Positions 1 through 7,719 of a stretch of DNA of 64,000 nt are shown here, one piece after another; positions within the stretch are counted from its first letter, which is position 1, and the number at the start of each line of letters is the position of its first letter. Source of the DNA: Mycobacterium sp. E1747 (lineage in GTDB: Bacteria; Actinomycetota; Actinomycetes; Mycobacteriales; Mycobacteriaceae); the NCBI RefSeq assembly GCF_001667775.1, contig NZ_LZJI01000051.1, positions 62,001 through 126,000 on the forward strand. Reading direction: 5' to 3'. A program made the position numbers and the translations under genes. The notes beneath the pieces are model-generated. The model worked only from the letters and a program-made list of their open reading frames with translations. It had not been told where the DNA came from and searched no databases.

Positions 1-62
1 CGCAACTGGCGACGGATTTCCCGAGTGCCGCCGTCGGTAGTTGCACTTTCGGGGCGGAGCGG

Positions 63-791
63 CTAACTGGCCAGCCCGATGATCGCCAGCATGAACAGCA
101 CCCCGCCGATGGTGCATGCCAGGGTTAGCGGGGTCCGGCGGCCAGCGTCCGCCCTCGGCAGGATGTCCGCGCCCGCGAGATACATCAGGAAACCGGCGAA
201 GAAGCCGAGGTACACCTCGAGCAGGCGATGGGGAATCGTCACCGCCAGCGTGAGCGCAGCCCCGGCCACCGGTGCGACGGCGTCGGCGCCCAGCAGCGCC
301 AGCGCCCTCCGCCGGTCGTTTCCGTAGAGCGAGGTGATGGTGTAGGTGTTGAAGCCGTCGGCGAAATCGTGGCCGATCACCGCGACCGCCACCACCGCAC
401 CCGCGGCCGCCCCCGCCTGGAACGCGGCGCCGATGGCGAATCCGTCCATGACGCTGTGACCGATCAGACCCGACGCGGCGAGGATCCCGACGCCGGGCGC
501 GTCCGGATCACCGGCATGCTCCGATCCGTCGCCGCGATGGATGCCCACCGTGTGTTCGATGACGTGCAGGACCAGAAAGCCGAGGACGAACGCGAGCAGC
601 GGAACCGGTATACCGAACAGGACCCAGTACTGCTGGCTCATTGCTTCCGGCAGCAGGTCGAAGGCCACCGCGCCGAGCATCAATCCGGCGGCCAGGCCGA
701 GCACCAGATAGCGATAGGAACCGATCCGCAGCGCGGCATAACCGCCCAGCAGCGTAGTGATGAACGAGCCGAGGGCCACGAGAACAACCAC
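63..791 (-). CDS. ZIP-family metal transporter (putative)
   Basis: This is a 242-residue membrane protein with a GTG start. It consists almost wholly of hydrophobic helices around one polar His/Asp/Glu-rich loop at residues 80-98. ZIP transporters carry H-x3-E-G and H-E-x2-E-G metal-site motifs in helices IV and V. The equivalents here are HSVMDG (112-117) and HDFADG (141-146), so Asp and Ala replace part of the usual Glu set. The likely role is import of a divalent metal such as zinc, iron or manganese across the inner membrane. Family assignment is fairly secure; the substrate cannot be read. It stands alone and is separated by 121 bases from the acyl-CoA dehydrogenase gene. Confidence 0.72.
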   Translation of the reverse strand: MVVLVALGSFITTLLGGYAALRIGSYRYLVLGLAAGLMLGAVAFDLLPEAMSQQYWVLFGIPVPLLAFVLGFLVLHVIEHTVGIHRGDGSEHAGDPDAPGVGILAASGLIGHSVMDGFAIGAAFQAGAAAGAVVAVAVIGHDFADGFNTYTITSLYGNDRRRALALLGADAVAPVAGAALTLAVTIPHRLLEVYLGFFAGFLMYLAGADILPRADAGRRTPLTLACTIGGVLFMLAIIGLAS

Positions 792-912
792 TGCGGGCCC
801 ACCTCTCTGCGACCGGTACTCGGTGAAAAAGGTAGCGCGAGACCCGGGGATCGGCGACCTGGCGGCCCCGGAGTCGGGCCGACGAAAGTGCCGCTAGCGA
901 ACGGCTTCTGAG

Positions 913-2088
913 CTATCCACCGTAACTGGGGCGGCCCAGCTTCAGCTCATGCTGGGCGATCATGTTGCGGAAGACTTCCAGGGTGCCGCCGTAGATCCCC
1001 AGCGGCAGCGCCAGCCGGTAAAGGTGTTCTGCCGCACCGTCGGTGGCAGAGCCCGCAGTGTCGGTGGGCAATGCCGACGACGTCCCCAGGACGTCCATCA
1101 GGTCCGGGGTGACGTCGCGCATCGTCTGCGCGACCGCGACCCGCCCGAACATCCCGGGCGTGGACAGCGCCGCCTCCATCCGGGCGACGCCGCGCCCGAG
1201 CCGGTATTTCACCGAGTCGTCGTCGATCGGCCGCCGCCCGTCAGGGCGGGGTTGAGCGGCGGCTGCCGTGACGGCGTCCACGACTTCGGCCATCAGGTCG
1301 CCGTGGGGCGCCATCGCGGCAATGTATTGCAGGCCATGGTCTTCGGGGTCGACGATGCCGTGCTCGTAGTCCAGCGCCGCGCGCATCACCGTCCAACCGC
1401 CGTTCACCTCGCCGATGCGGTAGCGGTCGTCGACGCGGACGTCGCTGTAGTAGACGATGTTGGTGCGGTCGCCGTCCAGGGTGCGGATGCCCTGGATCTC
1501 GATTCCGGGCGAGTCAAGCGGCACCAGGAACATGGTGAGGTTTCGGTGTTTGCGGCCCTGCGGGTCGGTATTGGTGAGCAGGAAGACGTACCGGGCGTTC
1601 TGCGCGTTGGACGTGAACATCTTCGAGCCATTGACTATCCAGCCGTCGCCGTCGCGCACGGCGCGCGTCTTGCAGGTGGCGACGTCGGAGCCGCCTTCGG
1701 GCTCGGTGTAGCCCAGGCAGAGCCGGATCTCGCCGGTGAGCACACCGGGCACGACCTGATCGGCGAGTTCCGCCGCACCGAATTGGCGGACCAGCCGCGC
1801 GACCACCGACGTGGTGCCCCAGTGATACCACGGCGTGTGGGCGCGGGCGATCTCAAGCTGGAAGATGCGCCGGCGGACCGGGCTGAACCCGCCCTCGGAC
1901 TCCGGTTTCCAATCCGATTCCAGGTACCCGGCCTCACCCAGGGCCAAATGCACCCGCTCGTCGAAGTTTTCGCCGAACTCTAGCTGACGGTGCAGCACCT
2001 CGTCCGTGACGTGCTTCGCGATGAACGCCCGGGTCTCGTCGCGGAATGCCTGGTCCTCGGGTGAGAGTTCGACGCGGGAGAAATCCAT
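913..2088 (-). CDS. Acyl-CoA dehydrogenase
   Basis: This 391-residue FAD flavoenzyme should oxidise an acyl-CoA or related CoA thioester at the alpha-beta bond. The middle domain shows the family pattern LGYTEPEGGSD followed by WIVNGSKMFTSNA, and the C-terminal helical domain is complete. The start chosen is the ATG at 2088, because the family N-terminus MDFSRVELSPEDQAF begins there; a further 30 in-frame upstream codons look like non-coding extension. The stop TGA of the upstream LLM gene shares one base with this ATG (TGATG), so the two are probably translationally coupled. Substrate is unknown; the neighbours suggest lipid or sterol-type catabolism. Confidence 0.88.
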   Translation of the reverse strand: MDFSRVELSPEDQAFRDETRAFIAKHVTDEVLHRQLEFGENFDERVHLALGEAGYLESDWKPESEGGFSPVRRRIFQLEIARAHTPWYHWGTTSVVARLVRQFGAAELADQVVPGVLTGEIRLCLGYTEPEGGSDVATCKTRAVRDGDGWIVNGSKMFTSNAQNARYVFLLTNTDPQGRKHRNLTMFLVPLDSPGIEIQGIRTLDGDRTNIVYYSDVRVDDRYRIGEVNGGWTVMRAALDYEHGIVDPEDHGLQYIAAMAPHGDLMAEVVDAVTAAAAQPRPDGRRPIDDDSVKYRLGRGVARMEAALSTPGMFGRVAVAQTMRDVTPDLMDVLGTSSALPTDTAGSATDGAAEHLYRLALPLGIYGGTLEVFRNMIAQHELKLGRPSYGG

Positions 2089-3008
2089 CAGGCCACGTCG
2101 ATCACCAGGGTGCGGAAGCGGTCGAGGGTCTCGAGCGCGTGGGCGATGCTGTCGCCCGGCAGGTGGACGCTGACCCACGTCACGCCAAGCTTGGCGAGCT
2201 TTTCCAAACCATCGAGGTAGGCGTCAGCGTTGAAGTCGTCGTCGGTGATGCTGCCGCCCTCGAAGTTGGTGAAGGTGATGTCGATCGCCGACCAGTCCCT
2301 GCCCACGGCATCGCAACGGCGCCGCAGGTCGTCGATGCCCTCGCGCAGGCATTCCGCCGAGTCGAGGGCGGCGGTGCCCGCCGTCCGGGCCAGTTGAGGC
2401 GGCGCCGGGAAGGGGCACCAGCCGTCACCGTACTGTGCCACGCGCTGCCGCGCCGACGACGTGTTGCCGCCGATCCAGATCGGCGGGTGCGGGTCGCTGA
2501 CGGGCCTGGGGTGCGCGGTGATCCCGCGTGCATTGAAATGCTTTCCCTGGTAAGTGATGTCGTCGCCGGTCCAGACCGCCCGGATCACCCGCAGCGCTTC
2601 CTCGAACAGTTCGGCGCGCTCGTCGTAGCTGACACCGAGCGCGGCGAACTCCCGCTTGAGGTAACCCACCCCCACGGCAAGCGTAAACCGACCACCCGAG
2701 AGCAGATCCAGCGTGGCGCCAGATTTGGCCACCACGAAGGGATTTCGATACGGCAGCACCACGATGTTGGGAATCAGCCGCAGCGTGCTCGTCGTGGCGG
2801 CCGCGAAACCCAGCGCCACAAAGGGATCCAACGCGTCATGCCCGCCGGCTTCCAGCCAGCGCTGCGACGGAGCGGGGTGATCGGTGAAGCCGAACCCGTG
2901 AATGCCGGCCGCTTCGGTGGCGGCGGCCACCTTCCCGATGCCGTCGCCGCTGACCAGCTCCGGGTTGTACGGGTGGCTGTGCATCGGGTGGGTGATGGTG
3001 AAGCGCAT
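2088..3008 (-). CDS. LLM-class F420-dependent oxidoreductase
   Basis: This 306-residue protein has the luciferase-like TIM-barrel fold. Seen directly are an N-terminal barrel strand ending GFGFTDHPAP, the segment RLIPNIVVLPYRNPFVVAK and the typical LSGGRFTLAVGVGYLKREF loop. Mycobacterial members of this class normally use reduced F420. It is the upstream partner of the acyl-CoA dehydrogenase, with stop and start overlapping as TGATG, and lies 15 bases downstream of a thioesterase gene. The three probably form one operon acting on the same acyl-CoA substrate. The exact reaction is unknown. Confidence 0.85.
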   Translation of the reverse strand: MRFTITHPMHSHPYNPELVSGDGIGKVAAATEAAGIHGFGFTDHPAPSQRWLEAGGHDALDPFVALGFAAATTSTLRLIPNIVVLPYRNPFVVAKSGATLDLLSGGRFTLAVGVGYLKREFAALGVSYDERAELFEEALRVIRAVWTGDDITYQGKHFNARGITAHPRPVSDPHPPIWIGGNTSSARQRVAQYGDGWCPFPAPPQLARTAGTAALDSAECLREGIDDLRRRCDAVGRDWSAIDITFTNFEGGSITDDDFNADAYLDGLEKLAKLGVTWVSVHLPGDSIAHALETLDRFRTLVIDVA

Positions 3009-3023
3009 GGCCGCGACCAGCCG

Positions 3024-3905
3024 CTAGAACCGTGCGCGGGAGTCGATCGCCGTGTCGCTGGTGCGCAGCGGCCGGATCAGCGACTGTTGGGCGAAGGAGC
3101 ACAAGAGCTCCCCCTCCTCGGAATGCACCGTGCCGCGCACATACGACATTCCCGCGCCGACCTGGGTGCTCTCGTGGGTGTACAGCAGCCAGCCGCCCCA
3201 GCGCACCGGCTCATGGAACGCCACGGAGATGCTCATCGGCGCGGTGGACACGGTCAGGTGGGCCTGGGCGGTGCCGATGCCCGCGTGCGCCCGCATCGTC
3301 GTGGAGATGCCCAGGTGGCCGGTGAAGTATGCGAGCAGCGCCTTGGCGAGGTCGTCGCGTTCCGGGATCGGGTCGTAGTGCAGCCACGCGTGCAGTTCCG
3401 GGGGCCCGACCTCGTCGGGGCTGTTGACGTCGACGACGTCGACCAGGCGCAGTTCACGGCCAACCATCGGCATCGGCGCGGGGTTCGCGTCGGCGGGCCC
3501 GGTCACGTCGGGGCGCGGCAGTTGGTGCCGGATGACGTCGGCGGTCGGGACGTCCGCCAGCACCGTGATGCTCAGGCAGCGCCGCCCGTTCTGCTGCACG
3601 GCGACCACGGCGGTGGCGGTGGACCGGCCCTCGGCGACGACGTCGAGGACGAGCTCGATCGGCGGCCCGACGGTCACGGCGCGGGAGAATACCGCGTGCG
3701 CCGAGCGCACCGACTTGTCTGGAAATCGCTTGGCAACCGCGACGATTGCCTGGGCGAGCACCTGGGTGCCCTCCACCACCTGCCGTTCGTCGCCGCCCGC
3801 GAGCCCGGTGTCGCCGGTGAACCGGTCCTGCCCGTCGGCCTGCACGTCGAACAGATCCAGCAGGCCCTGAACCGTCCACTCGGTCTGCTCAGATTCGATA
3901 GTCAA
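3024..3905 (-). CDS. TesB-like acyl-CoA thioesterase (double hotdog)
   Basis: This 293-residue protein resembles TesB/acyl-CoA thioesterase II, with two hotdog halves. The N-terminal half includes RSAHAVFSRAVTVGPPIEL. The C-terminal half includes SISVAFHEPVRWGGWLLYTHES, where the HEPVRWGGWLLY stretch is typical of the second hotdog helix region. It should hydrolyse acyl-CoA to free acid and CoA. The start is a TTG, preceded by GGAGCGGA at good spacing; no in-frame ATG lies nearby. It heads the operon with the LLM and acyl-CoA dehydrogenase genes and is divergent from the SMP-30 gene across a 259-base region with a direct repeat. Confidence 0.78.
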   Translation of the reverse strand: MTIESEQTEWTVQGLLDLFDVQADGQDRFTGDTGLAGGDERQVVEGTQVLAQAIVAVAKRFPDKSVRSAHAVFSRAVTVGPPIELVLDVVAEGRSTATAVVAVQQNGRRCLSITVLADVPTADVIRHQLPRPDVTGPADANPAPMPMVGRELRLVDVVDVNSPDEVGPPELHAWLHYDPIPERDDLAKALLAYFTGHLGISTTMRAHAGIGTAQAHLTVSTAPMSISVAFHEPVRWGGWLLYTHESTQVGAGMSYVRGTVHSEEGELLCSFAQQSLIRPLRTSDTAIDSRARF

Positions 3906-3943
3906 ATCCGCTCCATCTTTCGTTGGCAGCTCACCGCACAGCG

Positions 3944-4147
3944 TGACACTTTGGCTGAGATTTGTAAATGTTGGCTAACGATGGCGGGGCTGGTGGGCGG
4001 CCAAGGACACCCCGGCTGCCGGATCAGCTCTTTCTGCAGGTCAACCCCGGCGGGTTAGCACGAGGCCGTCGCGAGGAAAGCAGCCCGGTCGTGAAATTGA
4101 CACCAGCACCCGCGGTGCCTGACACTTTGGCGGTGTTTTGTAAAGCG
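3944..4147. repeat. Direct-repeat putative regulatory motif between divergent operons
   Basis: Two copies of the same composite sequence lie in the gap between the divergent thioesterase and SMP-30 genes: TGACACTTTGGC at 3944-3955 followed by TTTGTAAA, and again at 4120-4131 followed by TTTGTAAA. In both the two blocks are about 6 bases apart and on the same strand. The second copy ends 18 bases before the SMP-30 ATG. It could be an operator for the TetR encoded at 5859, or a promoter (CTGACA, 16 bases, TAAAGC). I do not recognise the motif. Confidence 0.5.
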
Positions 4148-4164
4148 GTAGACGGGGTGCGCGG

Positions 4165-4983
4165 ATGATTCCCAAACCGCTGGCCAACGACTTCTGCTTC
4201 GGCGAGGGCCCCCGTTGGTTCGAGGGACTGCTGTGGTTCTCCGACCTGCTCGGCGAGGCCGTGCACACCTCGACCATGGGTGGGTCGGTGACCACGCTGC
4301 CGCTGCCCGGGCACTCGCCGTCGGGCCTGGGTTTCCGGCCCGACGGATCGCTGCTGATCGTCTCGGCCGAAGACCGCAAGGTGCTCCGCTACGACGGTGA
4401 GACCGTCAATTCCATCGCCGATCTCGCCGACCTGGCGCCGGCCAATCTCGGCGACATGGTCATCGACGATGCGGGGCGGGCCTACATCGGCTGCCAGGCG
4501 ATCATCGGCGGTTGCATCATCCGACTCGACCCGGACGACAGCGCAACCGTCGTCGCCTCGGACCTCGACTTTCCCAACGGCATGGTGATCACGGCCGACC
4601 GCCGGACCCTGATCGTCGCCGAGTCGATCGGCCGGCGGCTTACTGCGTTCAGCATCGATGGGCACGGCGGCCTGGCCGACCGCCGCGTCTTCGCCGAGGG
4701 CCTCGACGGTCCGCCTGACGGCATCGCCGTCGATGCCGACGGCGCGGTGTGGGCGTCGATGACGCTGGCCCACCAATTCGAGCGGATCACCGAGGGCGGC
4801 GCCGTGACCGACCGCATCGACATGGGTGAGCGCGTCGCGATCGCCTGCGCGCTCGGCGGCCCGGAGCGCCGGACGCTGTTCTTGTTGTCCAGCACGGACG
4901 CCCATCCCCAGCGCCTGGTCGGGACCCGGCTGTCCCGGCTGGACGCCGTCACGGTGACCATCCCCGGCGCCGGCCTGCCCTGA
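4165..4983 (+). CDS. SMP-30/gluconolactonase-like (LRE) family protein
   Basis: This 272-residue six-bladed beta-propeller belongs to the SMP-30/gluconolaconase/LRE family. Family marks are the N-terminal FGEGPRW with its metal-binding Glu, the repeats SGLGFRPDGSLLI, DFPNGMVITADRRTLIVAES and PPDGIAVDADGAVWAS, the last including the conserved Asp-Gly metal-site segment. Members hydrolyse lactones or esters with a bound calcium or zinc ion. It starts an operon with a thioesterase (10 bases downstream) and probably a TetR. The real substrate is unknown; context favours lipid or cyclic-ketone-derived lactone breakdown, which is inference. Confidence 0.83.
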   Translation: MIPKPLANDFCFGEGPRWFEGLLWFSDLLGEAVHTSTMGGSVTTLPLPGHSPSGLGFRPDGSLLIVSAEDRKVLRYDGETVNSIADLADLAPANLGDMVIDDAGRAYIGCQAIIGGCIIRLDPDDSATVVASDLDFPNGMVITADRRTLIVAESIGRRLTAFSIDGHGGLADRRVFAEGLDGPPDGIAVDADGAVWASMTLAHQFERITEGGAVTDRIDMGERVAIACALGGPERRTLFLLSSTDAHPQRLVGTRLSRLDAVTVTIPGAGLP

Positions 4984-4993
4984 GAGGTTGAGG

Positions 4994-5830
4994 ATGACCG
5001 ACTCCTACTACGAACTCGTCGACGGCGCCGACCCGCTGGGGGAAAAGTTCCGGGCCACCGACCTAACGCGCGGCACCTGGTCCGCCGCCATCCAGCACGG
5101 CGGCCCGGTGTCCGCGCTGCTGGTCCGGGCCTTGGAGCGGTGCGAACAGCGCGACGACACCCGCCTGTCCCGCGTCGTCATCGACCTGCTGGGCGGGGTG
5201 CCCGCGGAGGGCGACCTGTGGGTCGACGCACGGGTGCAGCGCGGGGGCAAACAGATCGAATTGGTCGGCGCCGAGATGCTCGCCCCGGGTCCCGACGGCG
5301 AGCCCCGCCCGGTCGCGCGCGCCAGCGGCTGGCGATTGCAGACGCTGGACACCCGGGAGGTGGCGCACGCCGCGCCCGACATGTCCGCGCCGCGGAGCGA
5401 GGCGCGCAACCGCAACCTGAAAGCGCGGGACTGGGACCGCAACTACGTGCACAGTCTGGACTGGCTGTGGCTGACCGAGCCGCTGAGCGAGGGCCCGGGC
5501 GAGTCGTGGATTCACCCGACCGTGGACCTGGTAACCGGCGAGAACATGACACCGCTGGAGCGCTTGTTCGCCGTCGCTGACTGCGCCAACGGCATCGGAA
5601 GCAAGCTGGACATCAGCCGGTGGACGTTCCTGAACACCGATCTGGCAGTGCACGTGTTCCGCGTTCCCGACGGCGAGTGGATCGGCATTCGCGCCGAGAC
5701 CAACTACGGCCCGGACGGCATCGGCACCACGGTCGGTACCTTGTTCGACGAGCAGGGCGCGGTCGGGGCCATCCAGCAGTCGGTCCTGGTGCGGCCGCGG
5801 CCGCCCAAGTCTGGCCGGGCGGCGAAATGA
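4994..5830 (+). CDS. Thioesterase family protein (TesB-like)
   Basis: This 278-residue protein is a TesB-type double-hotdog thioesterase. The N-terminal segment FRATDLTRGTWSAAIQHGGP carries the usual hotdog-helix His-Gly-Gly-Pro, and the C-terminal half holds DISRWTFLNTDLAVHVFR and WIGIRAETNYGPDGIG, typical of the second domain. It probably hydrolyses an acyl-CoA. I chose the ATG at 4994, with GAGAGG eight bases upstream; an in-frame TTG at 4988 would add two residues. It is the second gene of the SMP-30 operon and the second thioesterase of this cluster. Confidence 0.8.
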   Translation: MTDSYYELVDGADPLGEKFRATDLTRGTWSAAIQHGGPVSALLVRALERCEQRDDTRLSRVVIDLLGGVPAEGDLWVDARVQRGGKQIELVGAEMLAPGPDGEPRPVARASGWRLQTLDTREVAHAAPDMSAPRSEARNRNLKARDWDRNYVHSLDWLWLTEPLSEGPGESWIHPTVDLVTGENMTPLERLFAVADCANGIGSKLDISRWTFLNTDLAVHVFRVPDGEWIGIRAETNYGPDGIGTTVGTLFDEQGAVGAIQQSVLVRPRPPKSGRAAK

Positions 5831-5858
5831 CCCTCCACCACTTCGTAGAGTTGCAGGT

Positions 5859-6401
5859 ATGAGCCGGCCTGCCCAGACCGCAGAGTCTGACACGTCGACG
5901 CGTCAGCGCATCCTCGATGCCACCGCCGAGGTGCTCGGCCGCAACGGCAAGACCAAGCTCAGTCTCTCCGACGTCGCCGCTCAGGCCGGGGTGTCCCGCC
6001 CTACGCTCTACCGCTGGTTCGCGTCCAAAGAGGAGCTGCTTTCGGCCTTTTCGAGCTACGAGCGGCAGATCTTCGAGAGCGGCCTGGTGCGGGCCACCGC
6101 GGGCCTGAAGGGGGTCGACAAGCTCGACGCCGTGCTGCGGTTCATCGTCGAGTACCAGCACTCGTACTCCGGTGTACGCATGGTCGACGTCGAGCCCGAG
6201 CACACCATCGCCCAGTTCTCCCACGTCATCCCGCAGATGCGGGAGGGCCTGCAGCGGCACCTGACCGGGCCGAACGCCGCGGTGAAGGCGGCGACCGTCA
6301 TCCGGATCGCGATCTCGCACTACATCGTCCCCAGCGACGACGCCGACCAGTTCCTGGCGCAGCTGCGGCATGCCGTCGGCATCAAGCAGCCATCCGATTA
6401 G
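5859..6401 (+). CDS. TetR-family transcriptional regulator
   Basis: This 180-residue regulator has a clear N-terminal TetR helix-turn-helix: STRQRILDATAEVLGRNG, then LSDVAAQAGVSRPTLYRWFA (about residues 34-58). The C-terminal ligand domain is not assignable to a ligand. It follows the SMP-30 and thioesterase genes by 28 bases on the same strand and probably controls this lipid-degradation cluster. The repeated TGACACTTTGGC motif at 3944 and 4120 is a candidate target. Its stop codon overlaps the stop of the convergent deazaflavin oxidoreductase gene by four bases. Confidence 0.9.
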   Translation: MSRPAQTAESDTSTRQRILDATAEVLGRNGKTKLSLSDVAAQAGVSRPTLYRWFASKEELLSAFSSYERQIFESGLVRATAGLKGVDKLDAVLRFIVEYQHSYSGVRMVDVEPEHTIAQFSHVIPQMREGLQRHLTGPNAAVKAATVIRIAISHYIVPSDDADQFLAQLRHAVGIKQPSD

Positions 6402-6748
6402 TCGAGCTGCACCGCGACGTTGACGCGGCCCTTCTCATCTCGGCTGGCGATCGCATGTCCGGTGCGGTCGGCGCCGTCGAAGTTGAGCAGCGTGATCGGA
6501 CCGCCCTCGCCGAGAAAGTTTCGCCACCATGTCTTGCTATCGGGCGACATGACGTGGATGACGATGCCGTCGCCGCAGCGGCGGTACCCGACCGGGGTCT
6601 GGATCGTCTTGCCCGAACGCCTGCCGACGTAGCGAATCTTGATCAGCCCGCGTCGTACCAGCCGCCCGACGACGGGCGCGTCGATCATCCCGCCGAACAC
6701 ATTGTTGACGAGTCCGACGATGGGCGTGTCGAAGATTCCGGATGCCAT
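6398..6748 (-). CDS. Deazaflavin (F420)-dependent nitroreductase-family protein (Ddn-like)
   Basis: This small split-beta-barrel protein resembles the Ddn/FDOR-A group of F420H2-dependent oxidoreductases. Family marks are IRYVGRRSGKTIQTPVGYRR, then VIHVMSPDSKTWWRNF and the end of the fold at ITLLNFDGADRTGHA. Substrates of such proteins include quinones and nitroaromatics. The ATG at 6748 gives 116 residues; an in-frame TTG at 6775 would give 125, and the choice is uncertain because neither has a strong ribosome binding site. It lies downstream of the SDR gene on the same strand and converges on the TetR gene. Confidence 0.78.
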   Translation of the reverse strand: MASGIFDTPIVGLVNNVFGGMIDAPVVGRLVRRGLIKIRYVGRRSGKTIQTPVGYRRCGDGIVIHVMSPDSKTWWRNFLGEGGPITLLNFDGADRTGHAIASRDEKGRVNVAVQLD

Positions 6749-6890
6749 GAATCGCAGGTATGTCAGGCGGCGCAAGGATGATTACTTTCCGTGTTCGACG
6801 CTGCGGCCCGCGAGGACGTCGGGATCGCTGACGACGTGGTTCGACCCCACGACCTCGGCCAGGCTATGCAGCATCGCCACCATCCCCTAC

Positions 6891-6950
6891 GCCGAACGTG
6901 CACTGATGGCGAAAAATAAACCCAATTCTCGCCGTGGGTGCACGTTCGGC
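6891..6950. repeat. Large inverted repeat (13-base perfect arms), terminator-like
   Basis: GCCGAACGTGCAC at 6891-6903 is matched perfectly by GTGCACGTTCGGC at 6938-6950. A second inner pair, TGGCGA and TCGCC, extends the stem around an AT-richer loop. It lies about 13 bases downstream of the SDR stop. It can act as a transcription end for that operon, but the long arms without a T run also fit a dispersed mycobacterial palindromic repeat. Confidence 0.6.
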
Positions 6951-6962
6951 GACGAACCGAGC

Positions 6963-7703
6963 CTAGAACTCCTTGTGCGGCACGTCGGTCACCAGCCCAC
7001 CGTCCATGACGAATTCGCTGCCCGTGGAGTAGGACGATTCGTCGCTGGCCAGGAACAGGATGAAGGTCGACACCTCCCGCGACTCGGCGGGGCGACCGAG
7101 TGGAATCGTCACCATGTCCTCCGGCAGGTGCTGGGTCATCGGGGTGCGGATGAAGCCGGGGTGTACCGAGTTGACGCGGATGTTGTGCGGCGCCAGCTCC
7201 AAAGCCGCGGACTTCGCCAGCCCGCGCACGCCCCACTTGGAGGCGACATACGGGTGCACCATGGGCGCCCCGCGCAGGCCCTCGATGGACGACACGTTGA
7301 TGATCGATCCGCCCCCCGCGGCGATCATCGGCTCGACGGCCGCCCGCATGCCCAGGAACGTTCCGGTCAGGTTGACGTCAATCACCTTCTGCCACTTGGC
7401 TAGATCGAAACTCTTCAGCGGTCCGAGCGCGACGGTGCCGGCGTTGTTGACCAACACGTTCAGCTTGCCGAATTCGCTGACCGCGGTCTCGACGGCGGCG
7501 TCCCACTGGTCGGGCTGGGTGACGTCGAGGTGGACGTAGCGGACCGCGTCGCCGATCTCGTCGGCCACGGCCTTGCCCTCGTCGTCGAGGATGTCGCCGA
7601 TCACCACCTTGGCGCCCTCGGACGCCAGGAGCCGCGCATGCTCGGCGCCCATCCCCCGCGCTCCCCCGCTGATCAGCGCAACTTTGCCATCTACCCGTCC
7701 CAC
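6963..7703 (-). CDS. Short-chain dehydrogenase, 3-alpha/20-beta-hydroxysteroid dehydrogenase type (FabG3-like)
   Basis: This 246-residue SDR uses NAD(P)H to interconvert an alcohol and a ketone. The cofactor motif SGGARGMG is at about residues 13-20, NNAG at about 86-89, the catalytic Ser in INVSSIEG and the Tyr/Lys in YVASK. From memory, the protein is strikingly like mycobacterial FabG3 (Rv2002), a hydroxysteroid dehydrogenase, including GDILDDEGKAVA and ASDESSYSTGSEFVMDGG. The start is a GTG. It lies 16 bases downstream of the DapB-like NAD(P)-binding gene, probably in the same operon. A steroid or other hydroxylated lipid is the likely substrate. Confidence 0.88.
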   Translation of the reverse strand: MGRVDGKVALISGGARGMGAEHARLLASEGAKVVIGDILDDEGKAVADEIGDAVRYVHLDVTQPDQWDAAVETAVSEFGKLNVLVNNAGTVALGPLKSFDLAKWQKVIDVNLTGTFLGMRAAVEPMIAAGGGSIINVSSIEGLRGAPMVHPYVASKWGVRGLAKSAALELAPHNIRVNSVHPGFIRTPMTQHLPEDMVTIPLGRPAESREVSTFILFLASDESSYSTGSEFVMDGGLVTDVPHKEF

Positions 7704-7719
7704 AGGGACTCCTTTCGAT

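Noticed and set aside
2046..4058. 670-codon open frame on the plus strand
   Set aside because: It is antisense to the acyl-CoA dehydrogenase, LLM and thioesterase genes, has an Arg/Gly/His-rich non-protein composition, and arises from high-GC codon bias.
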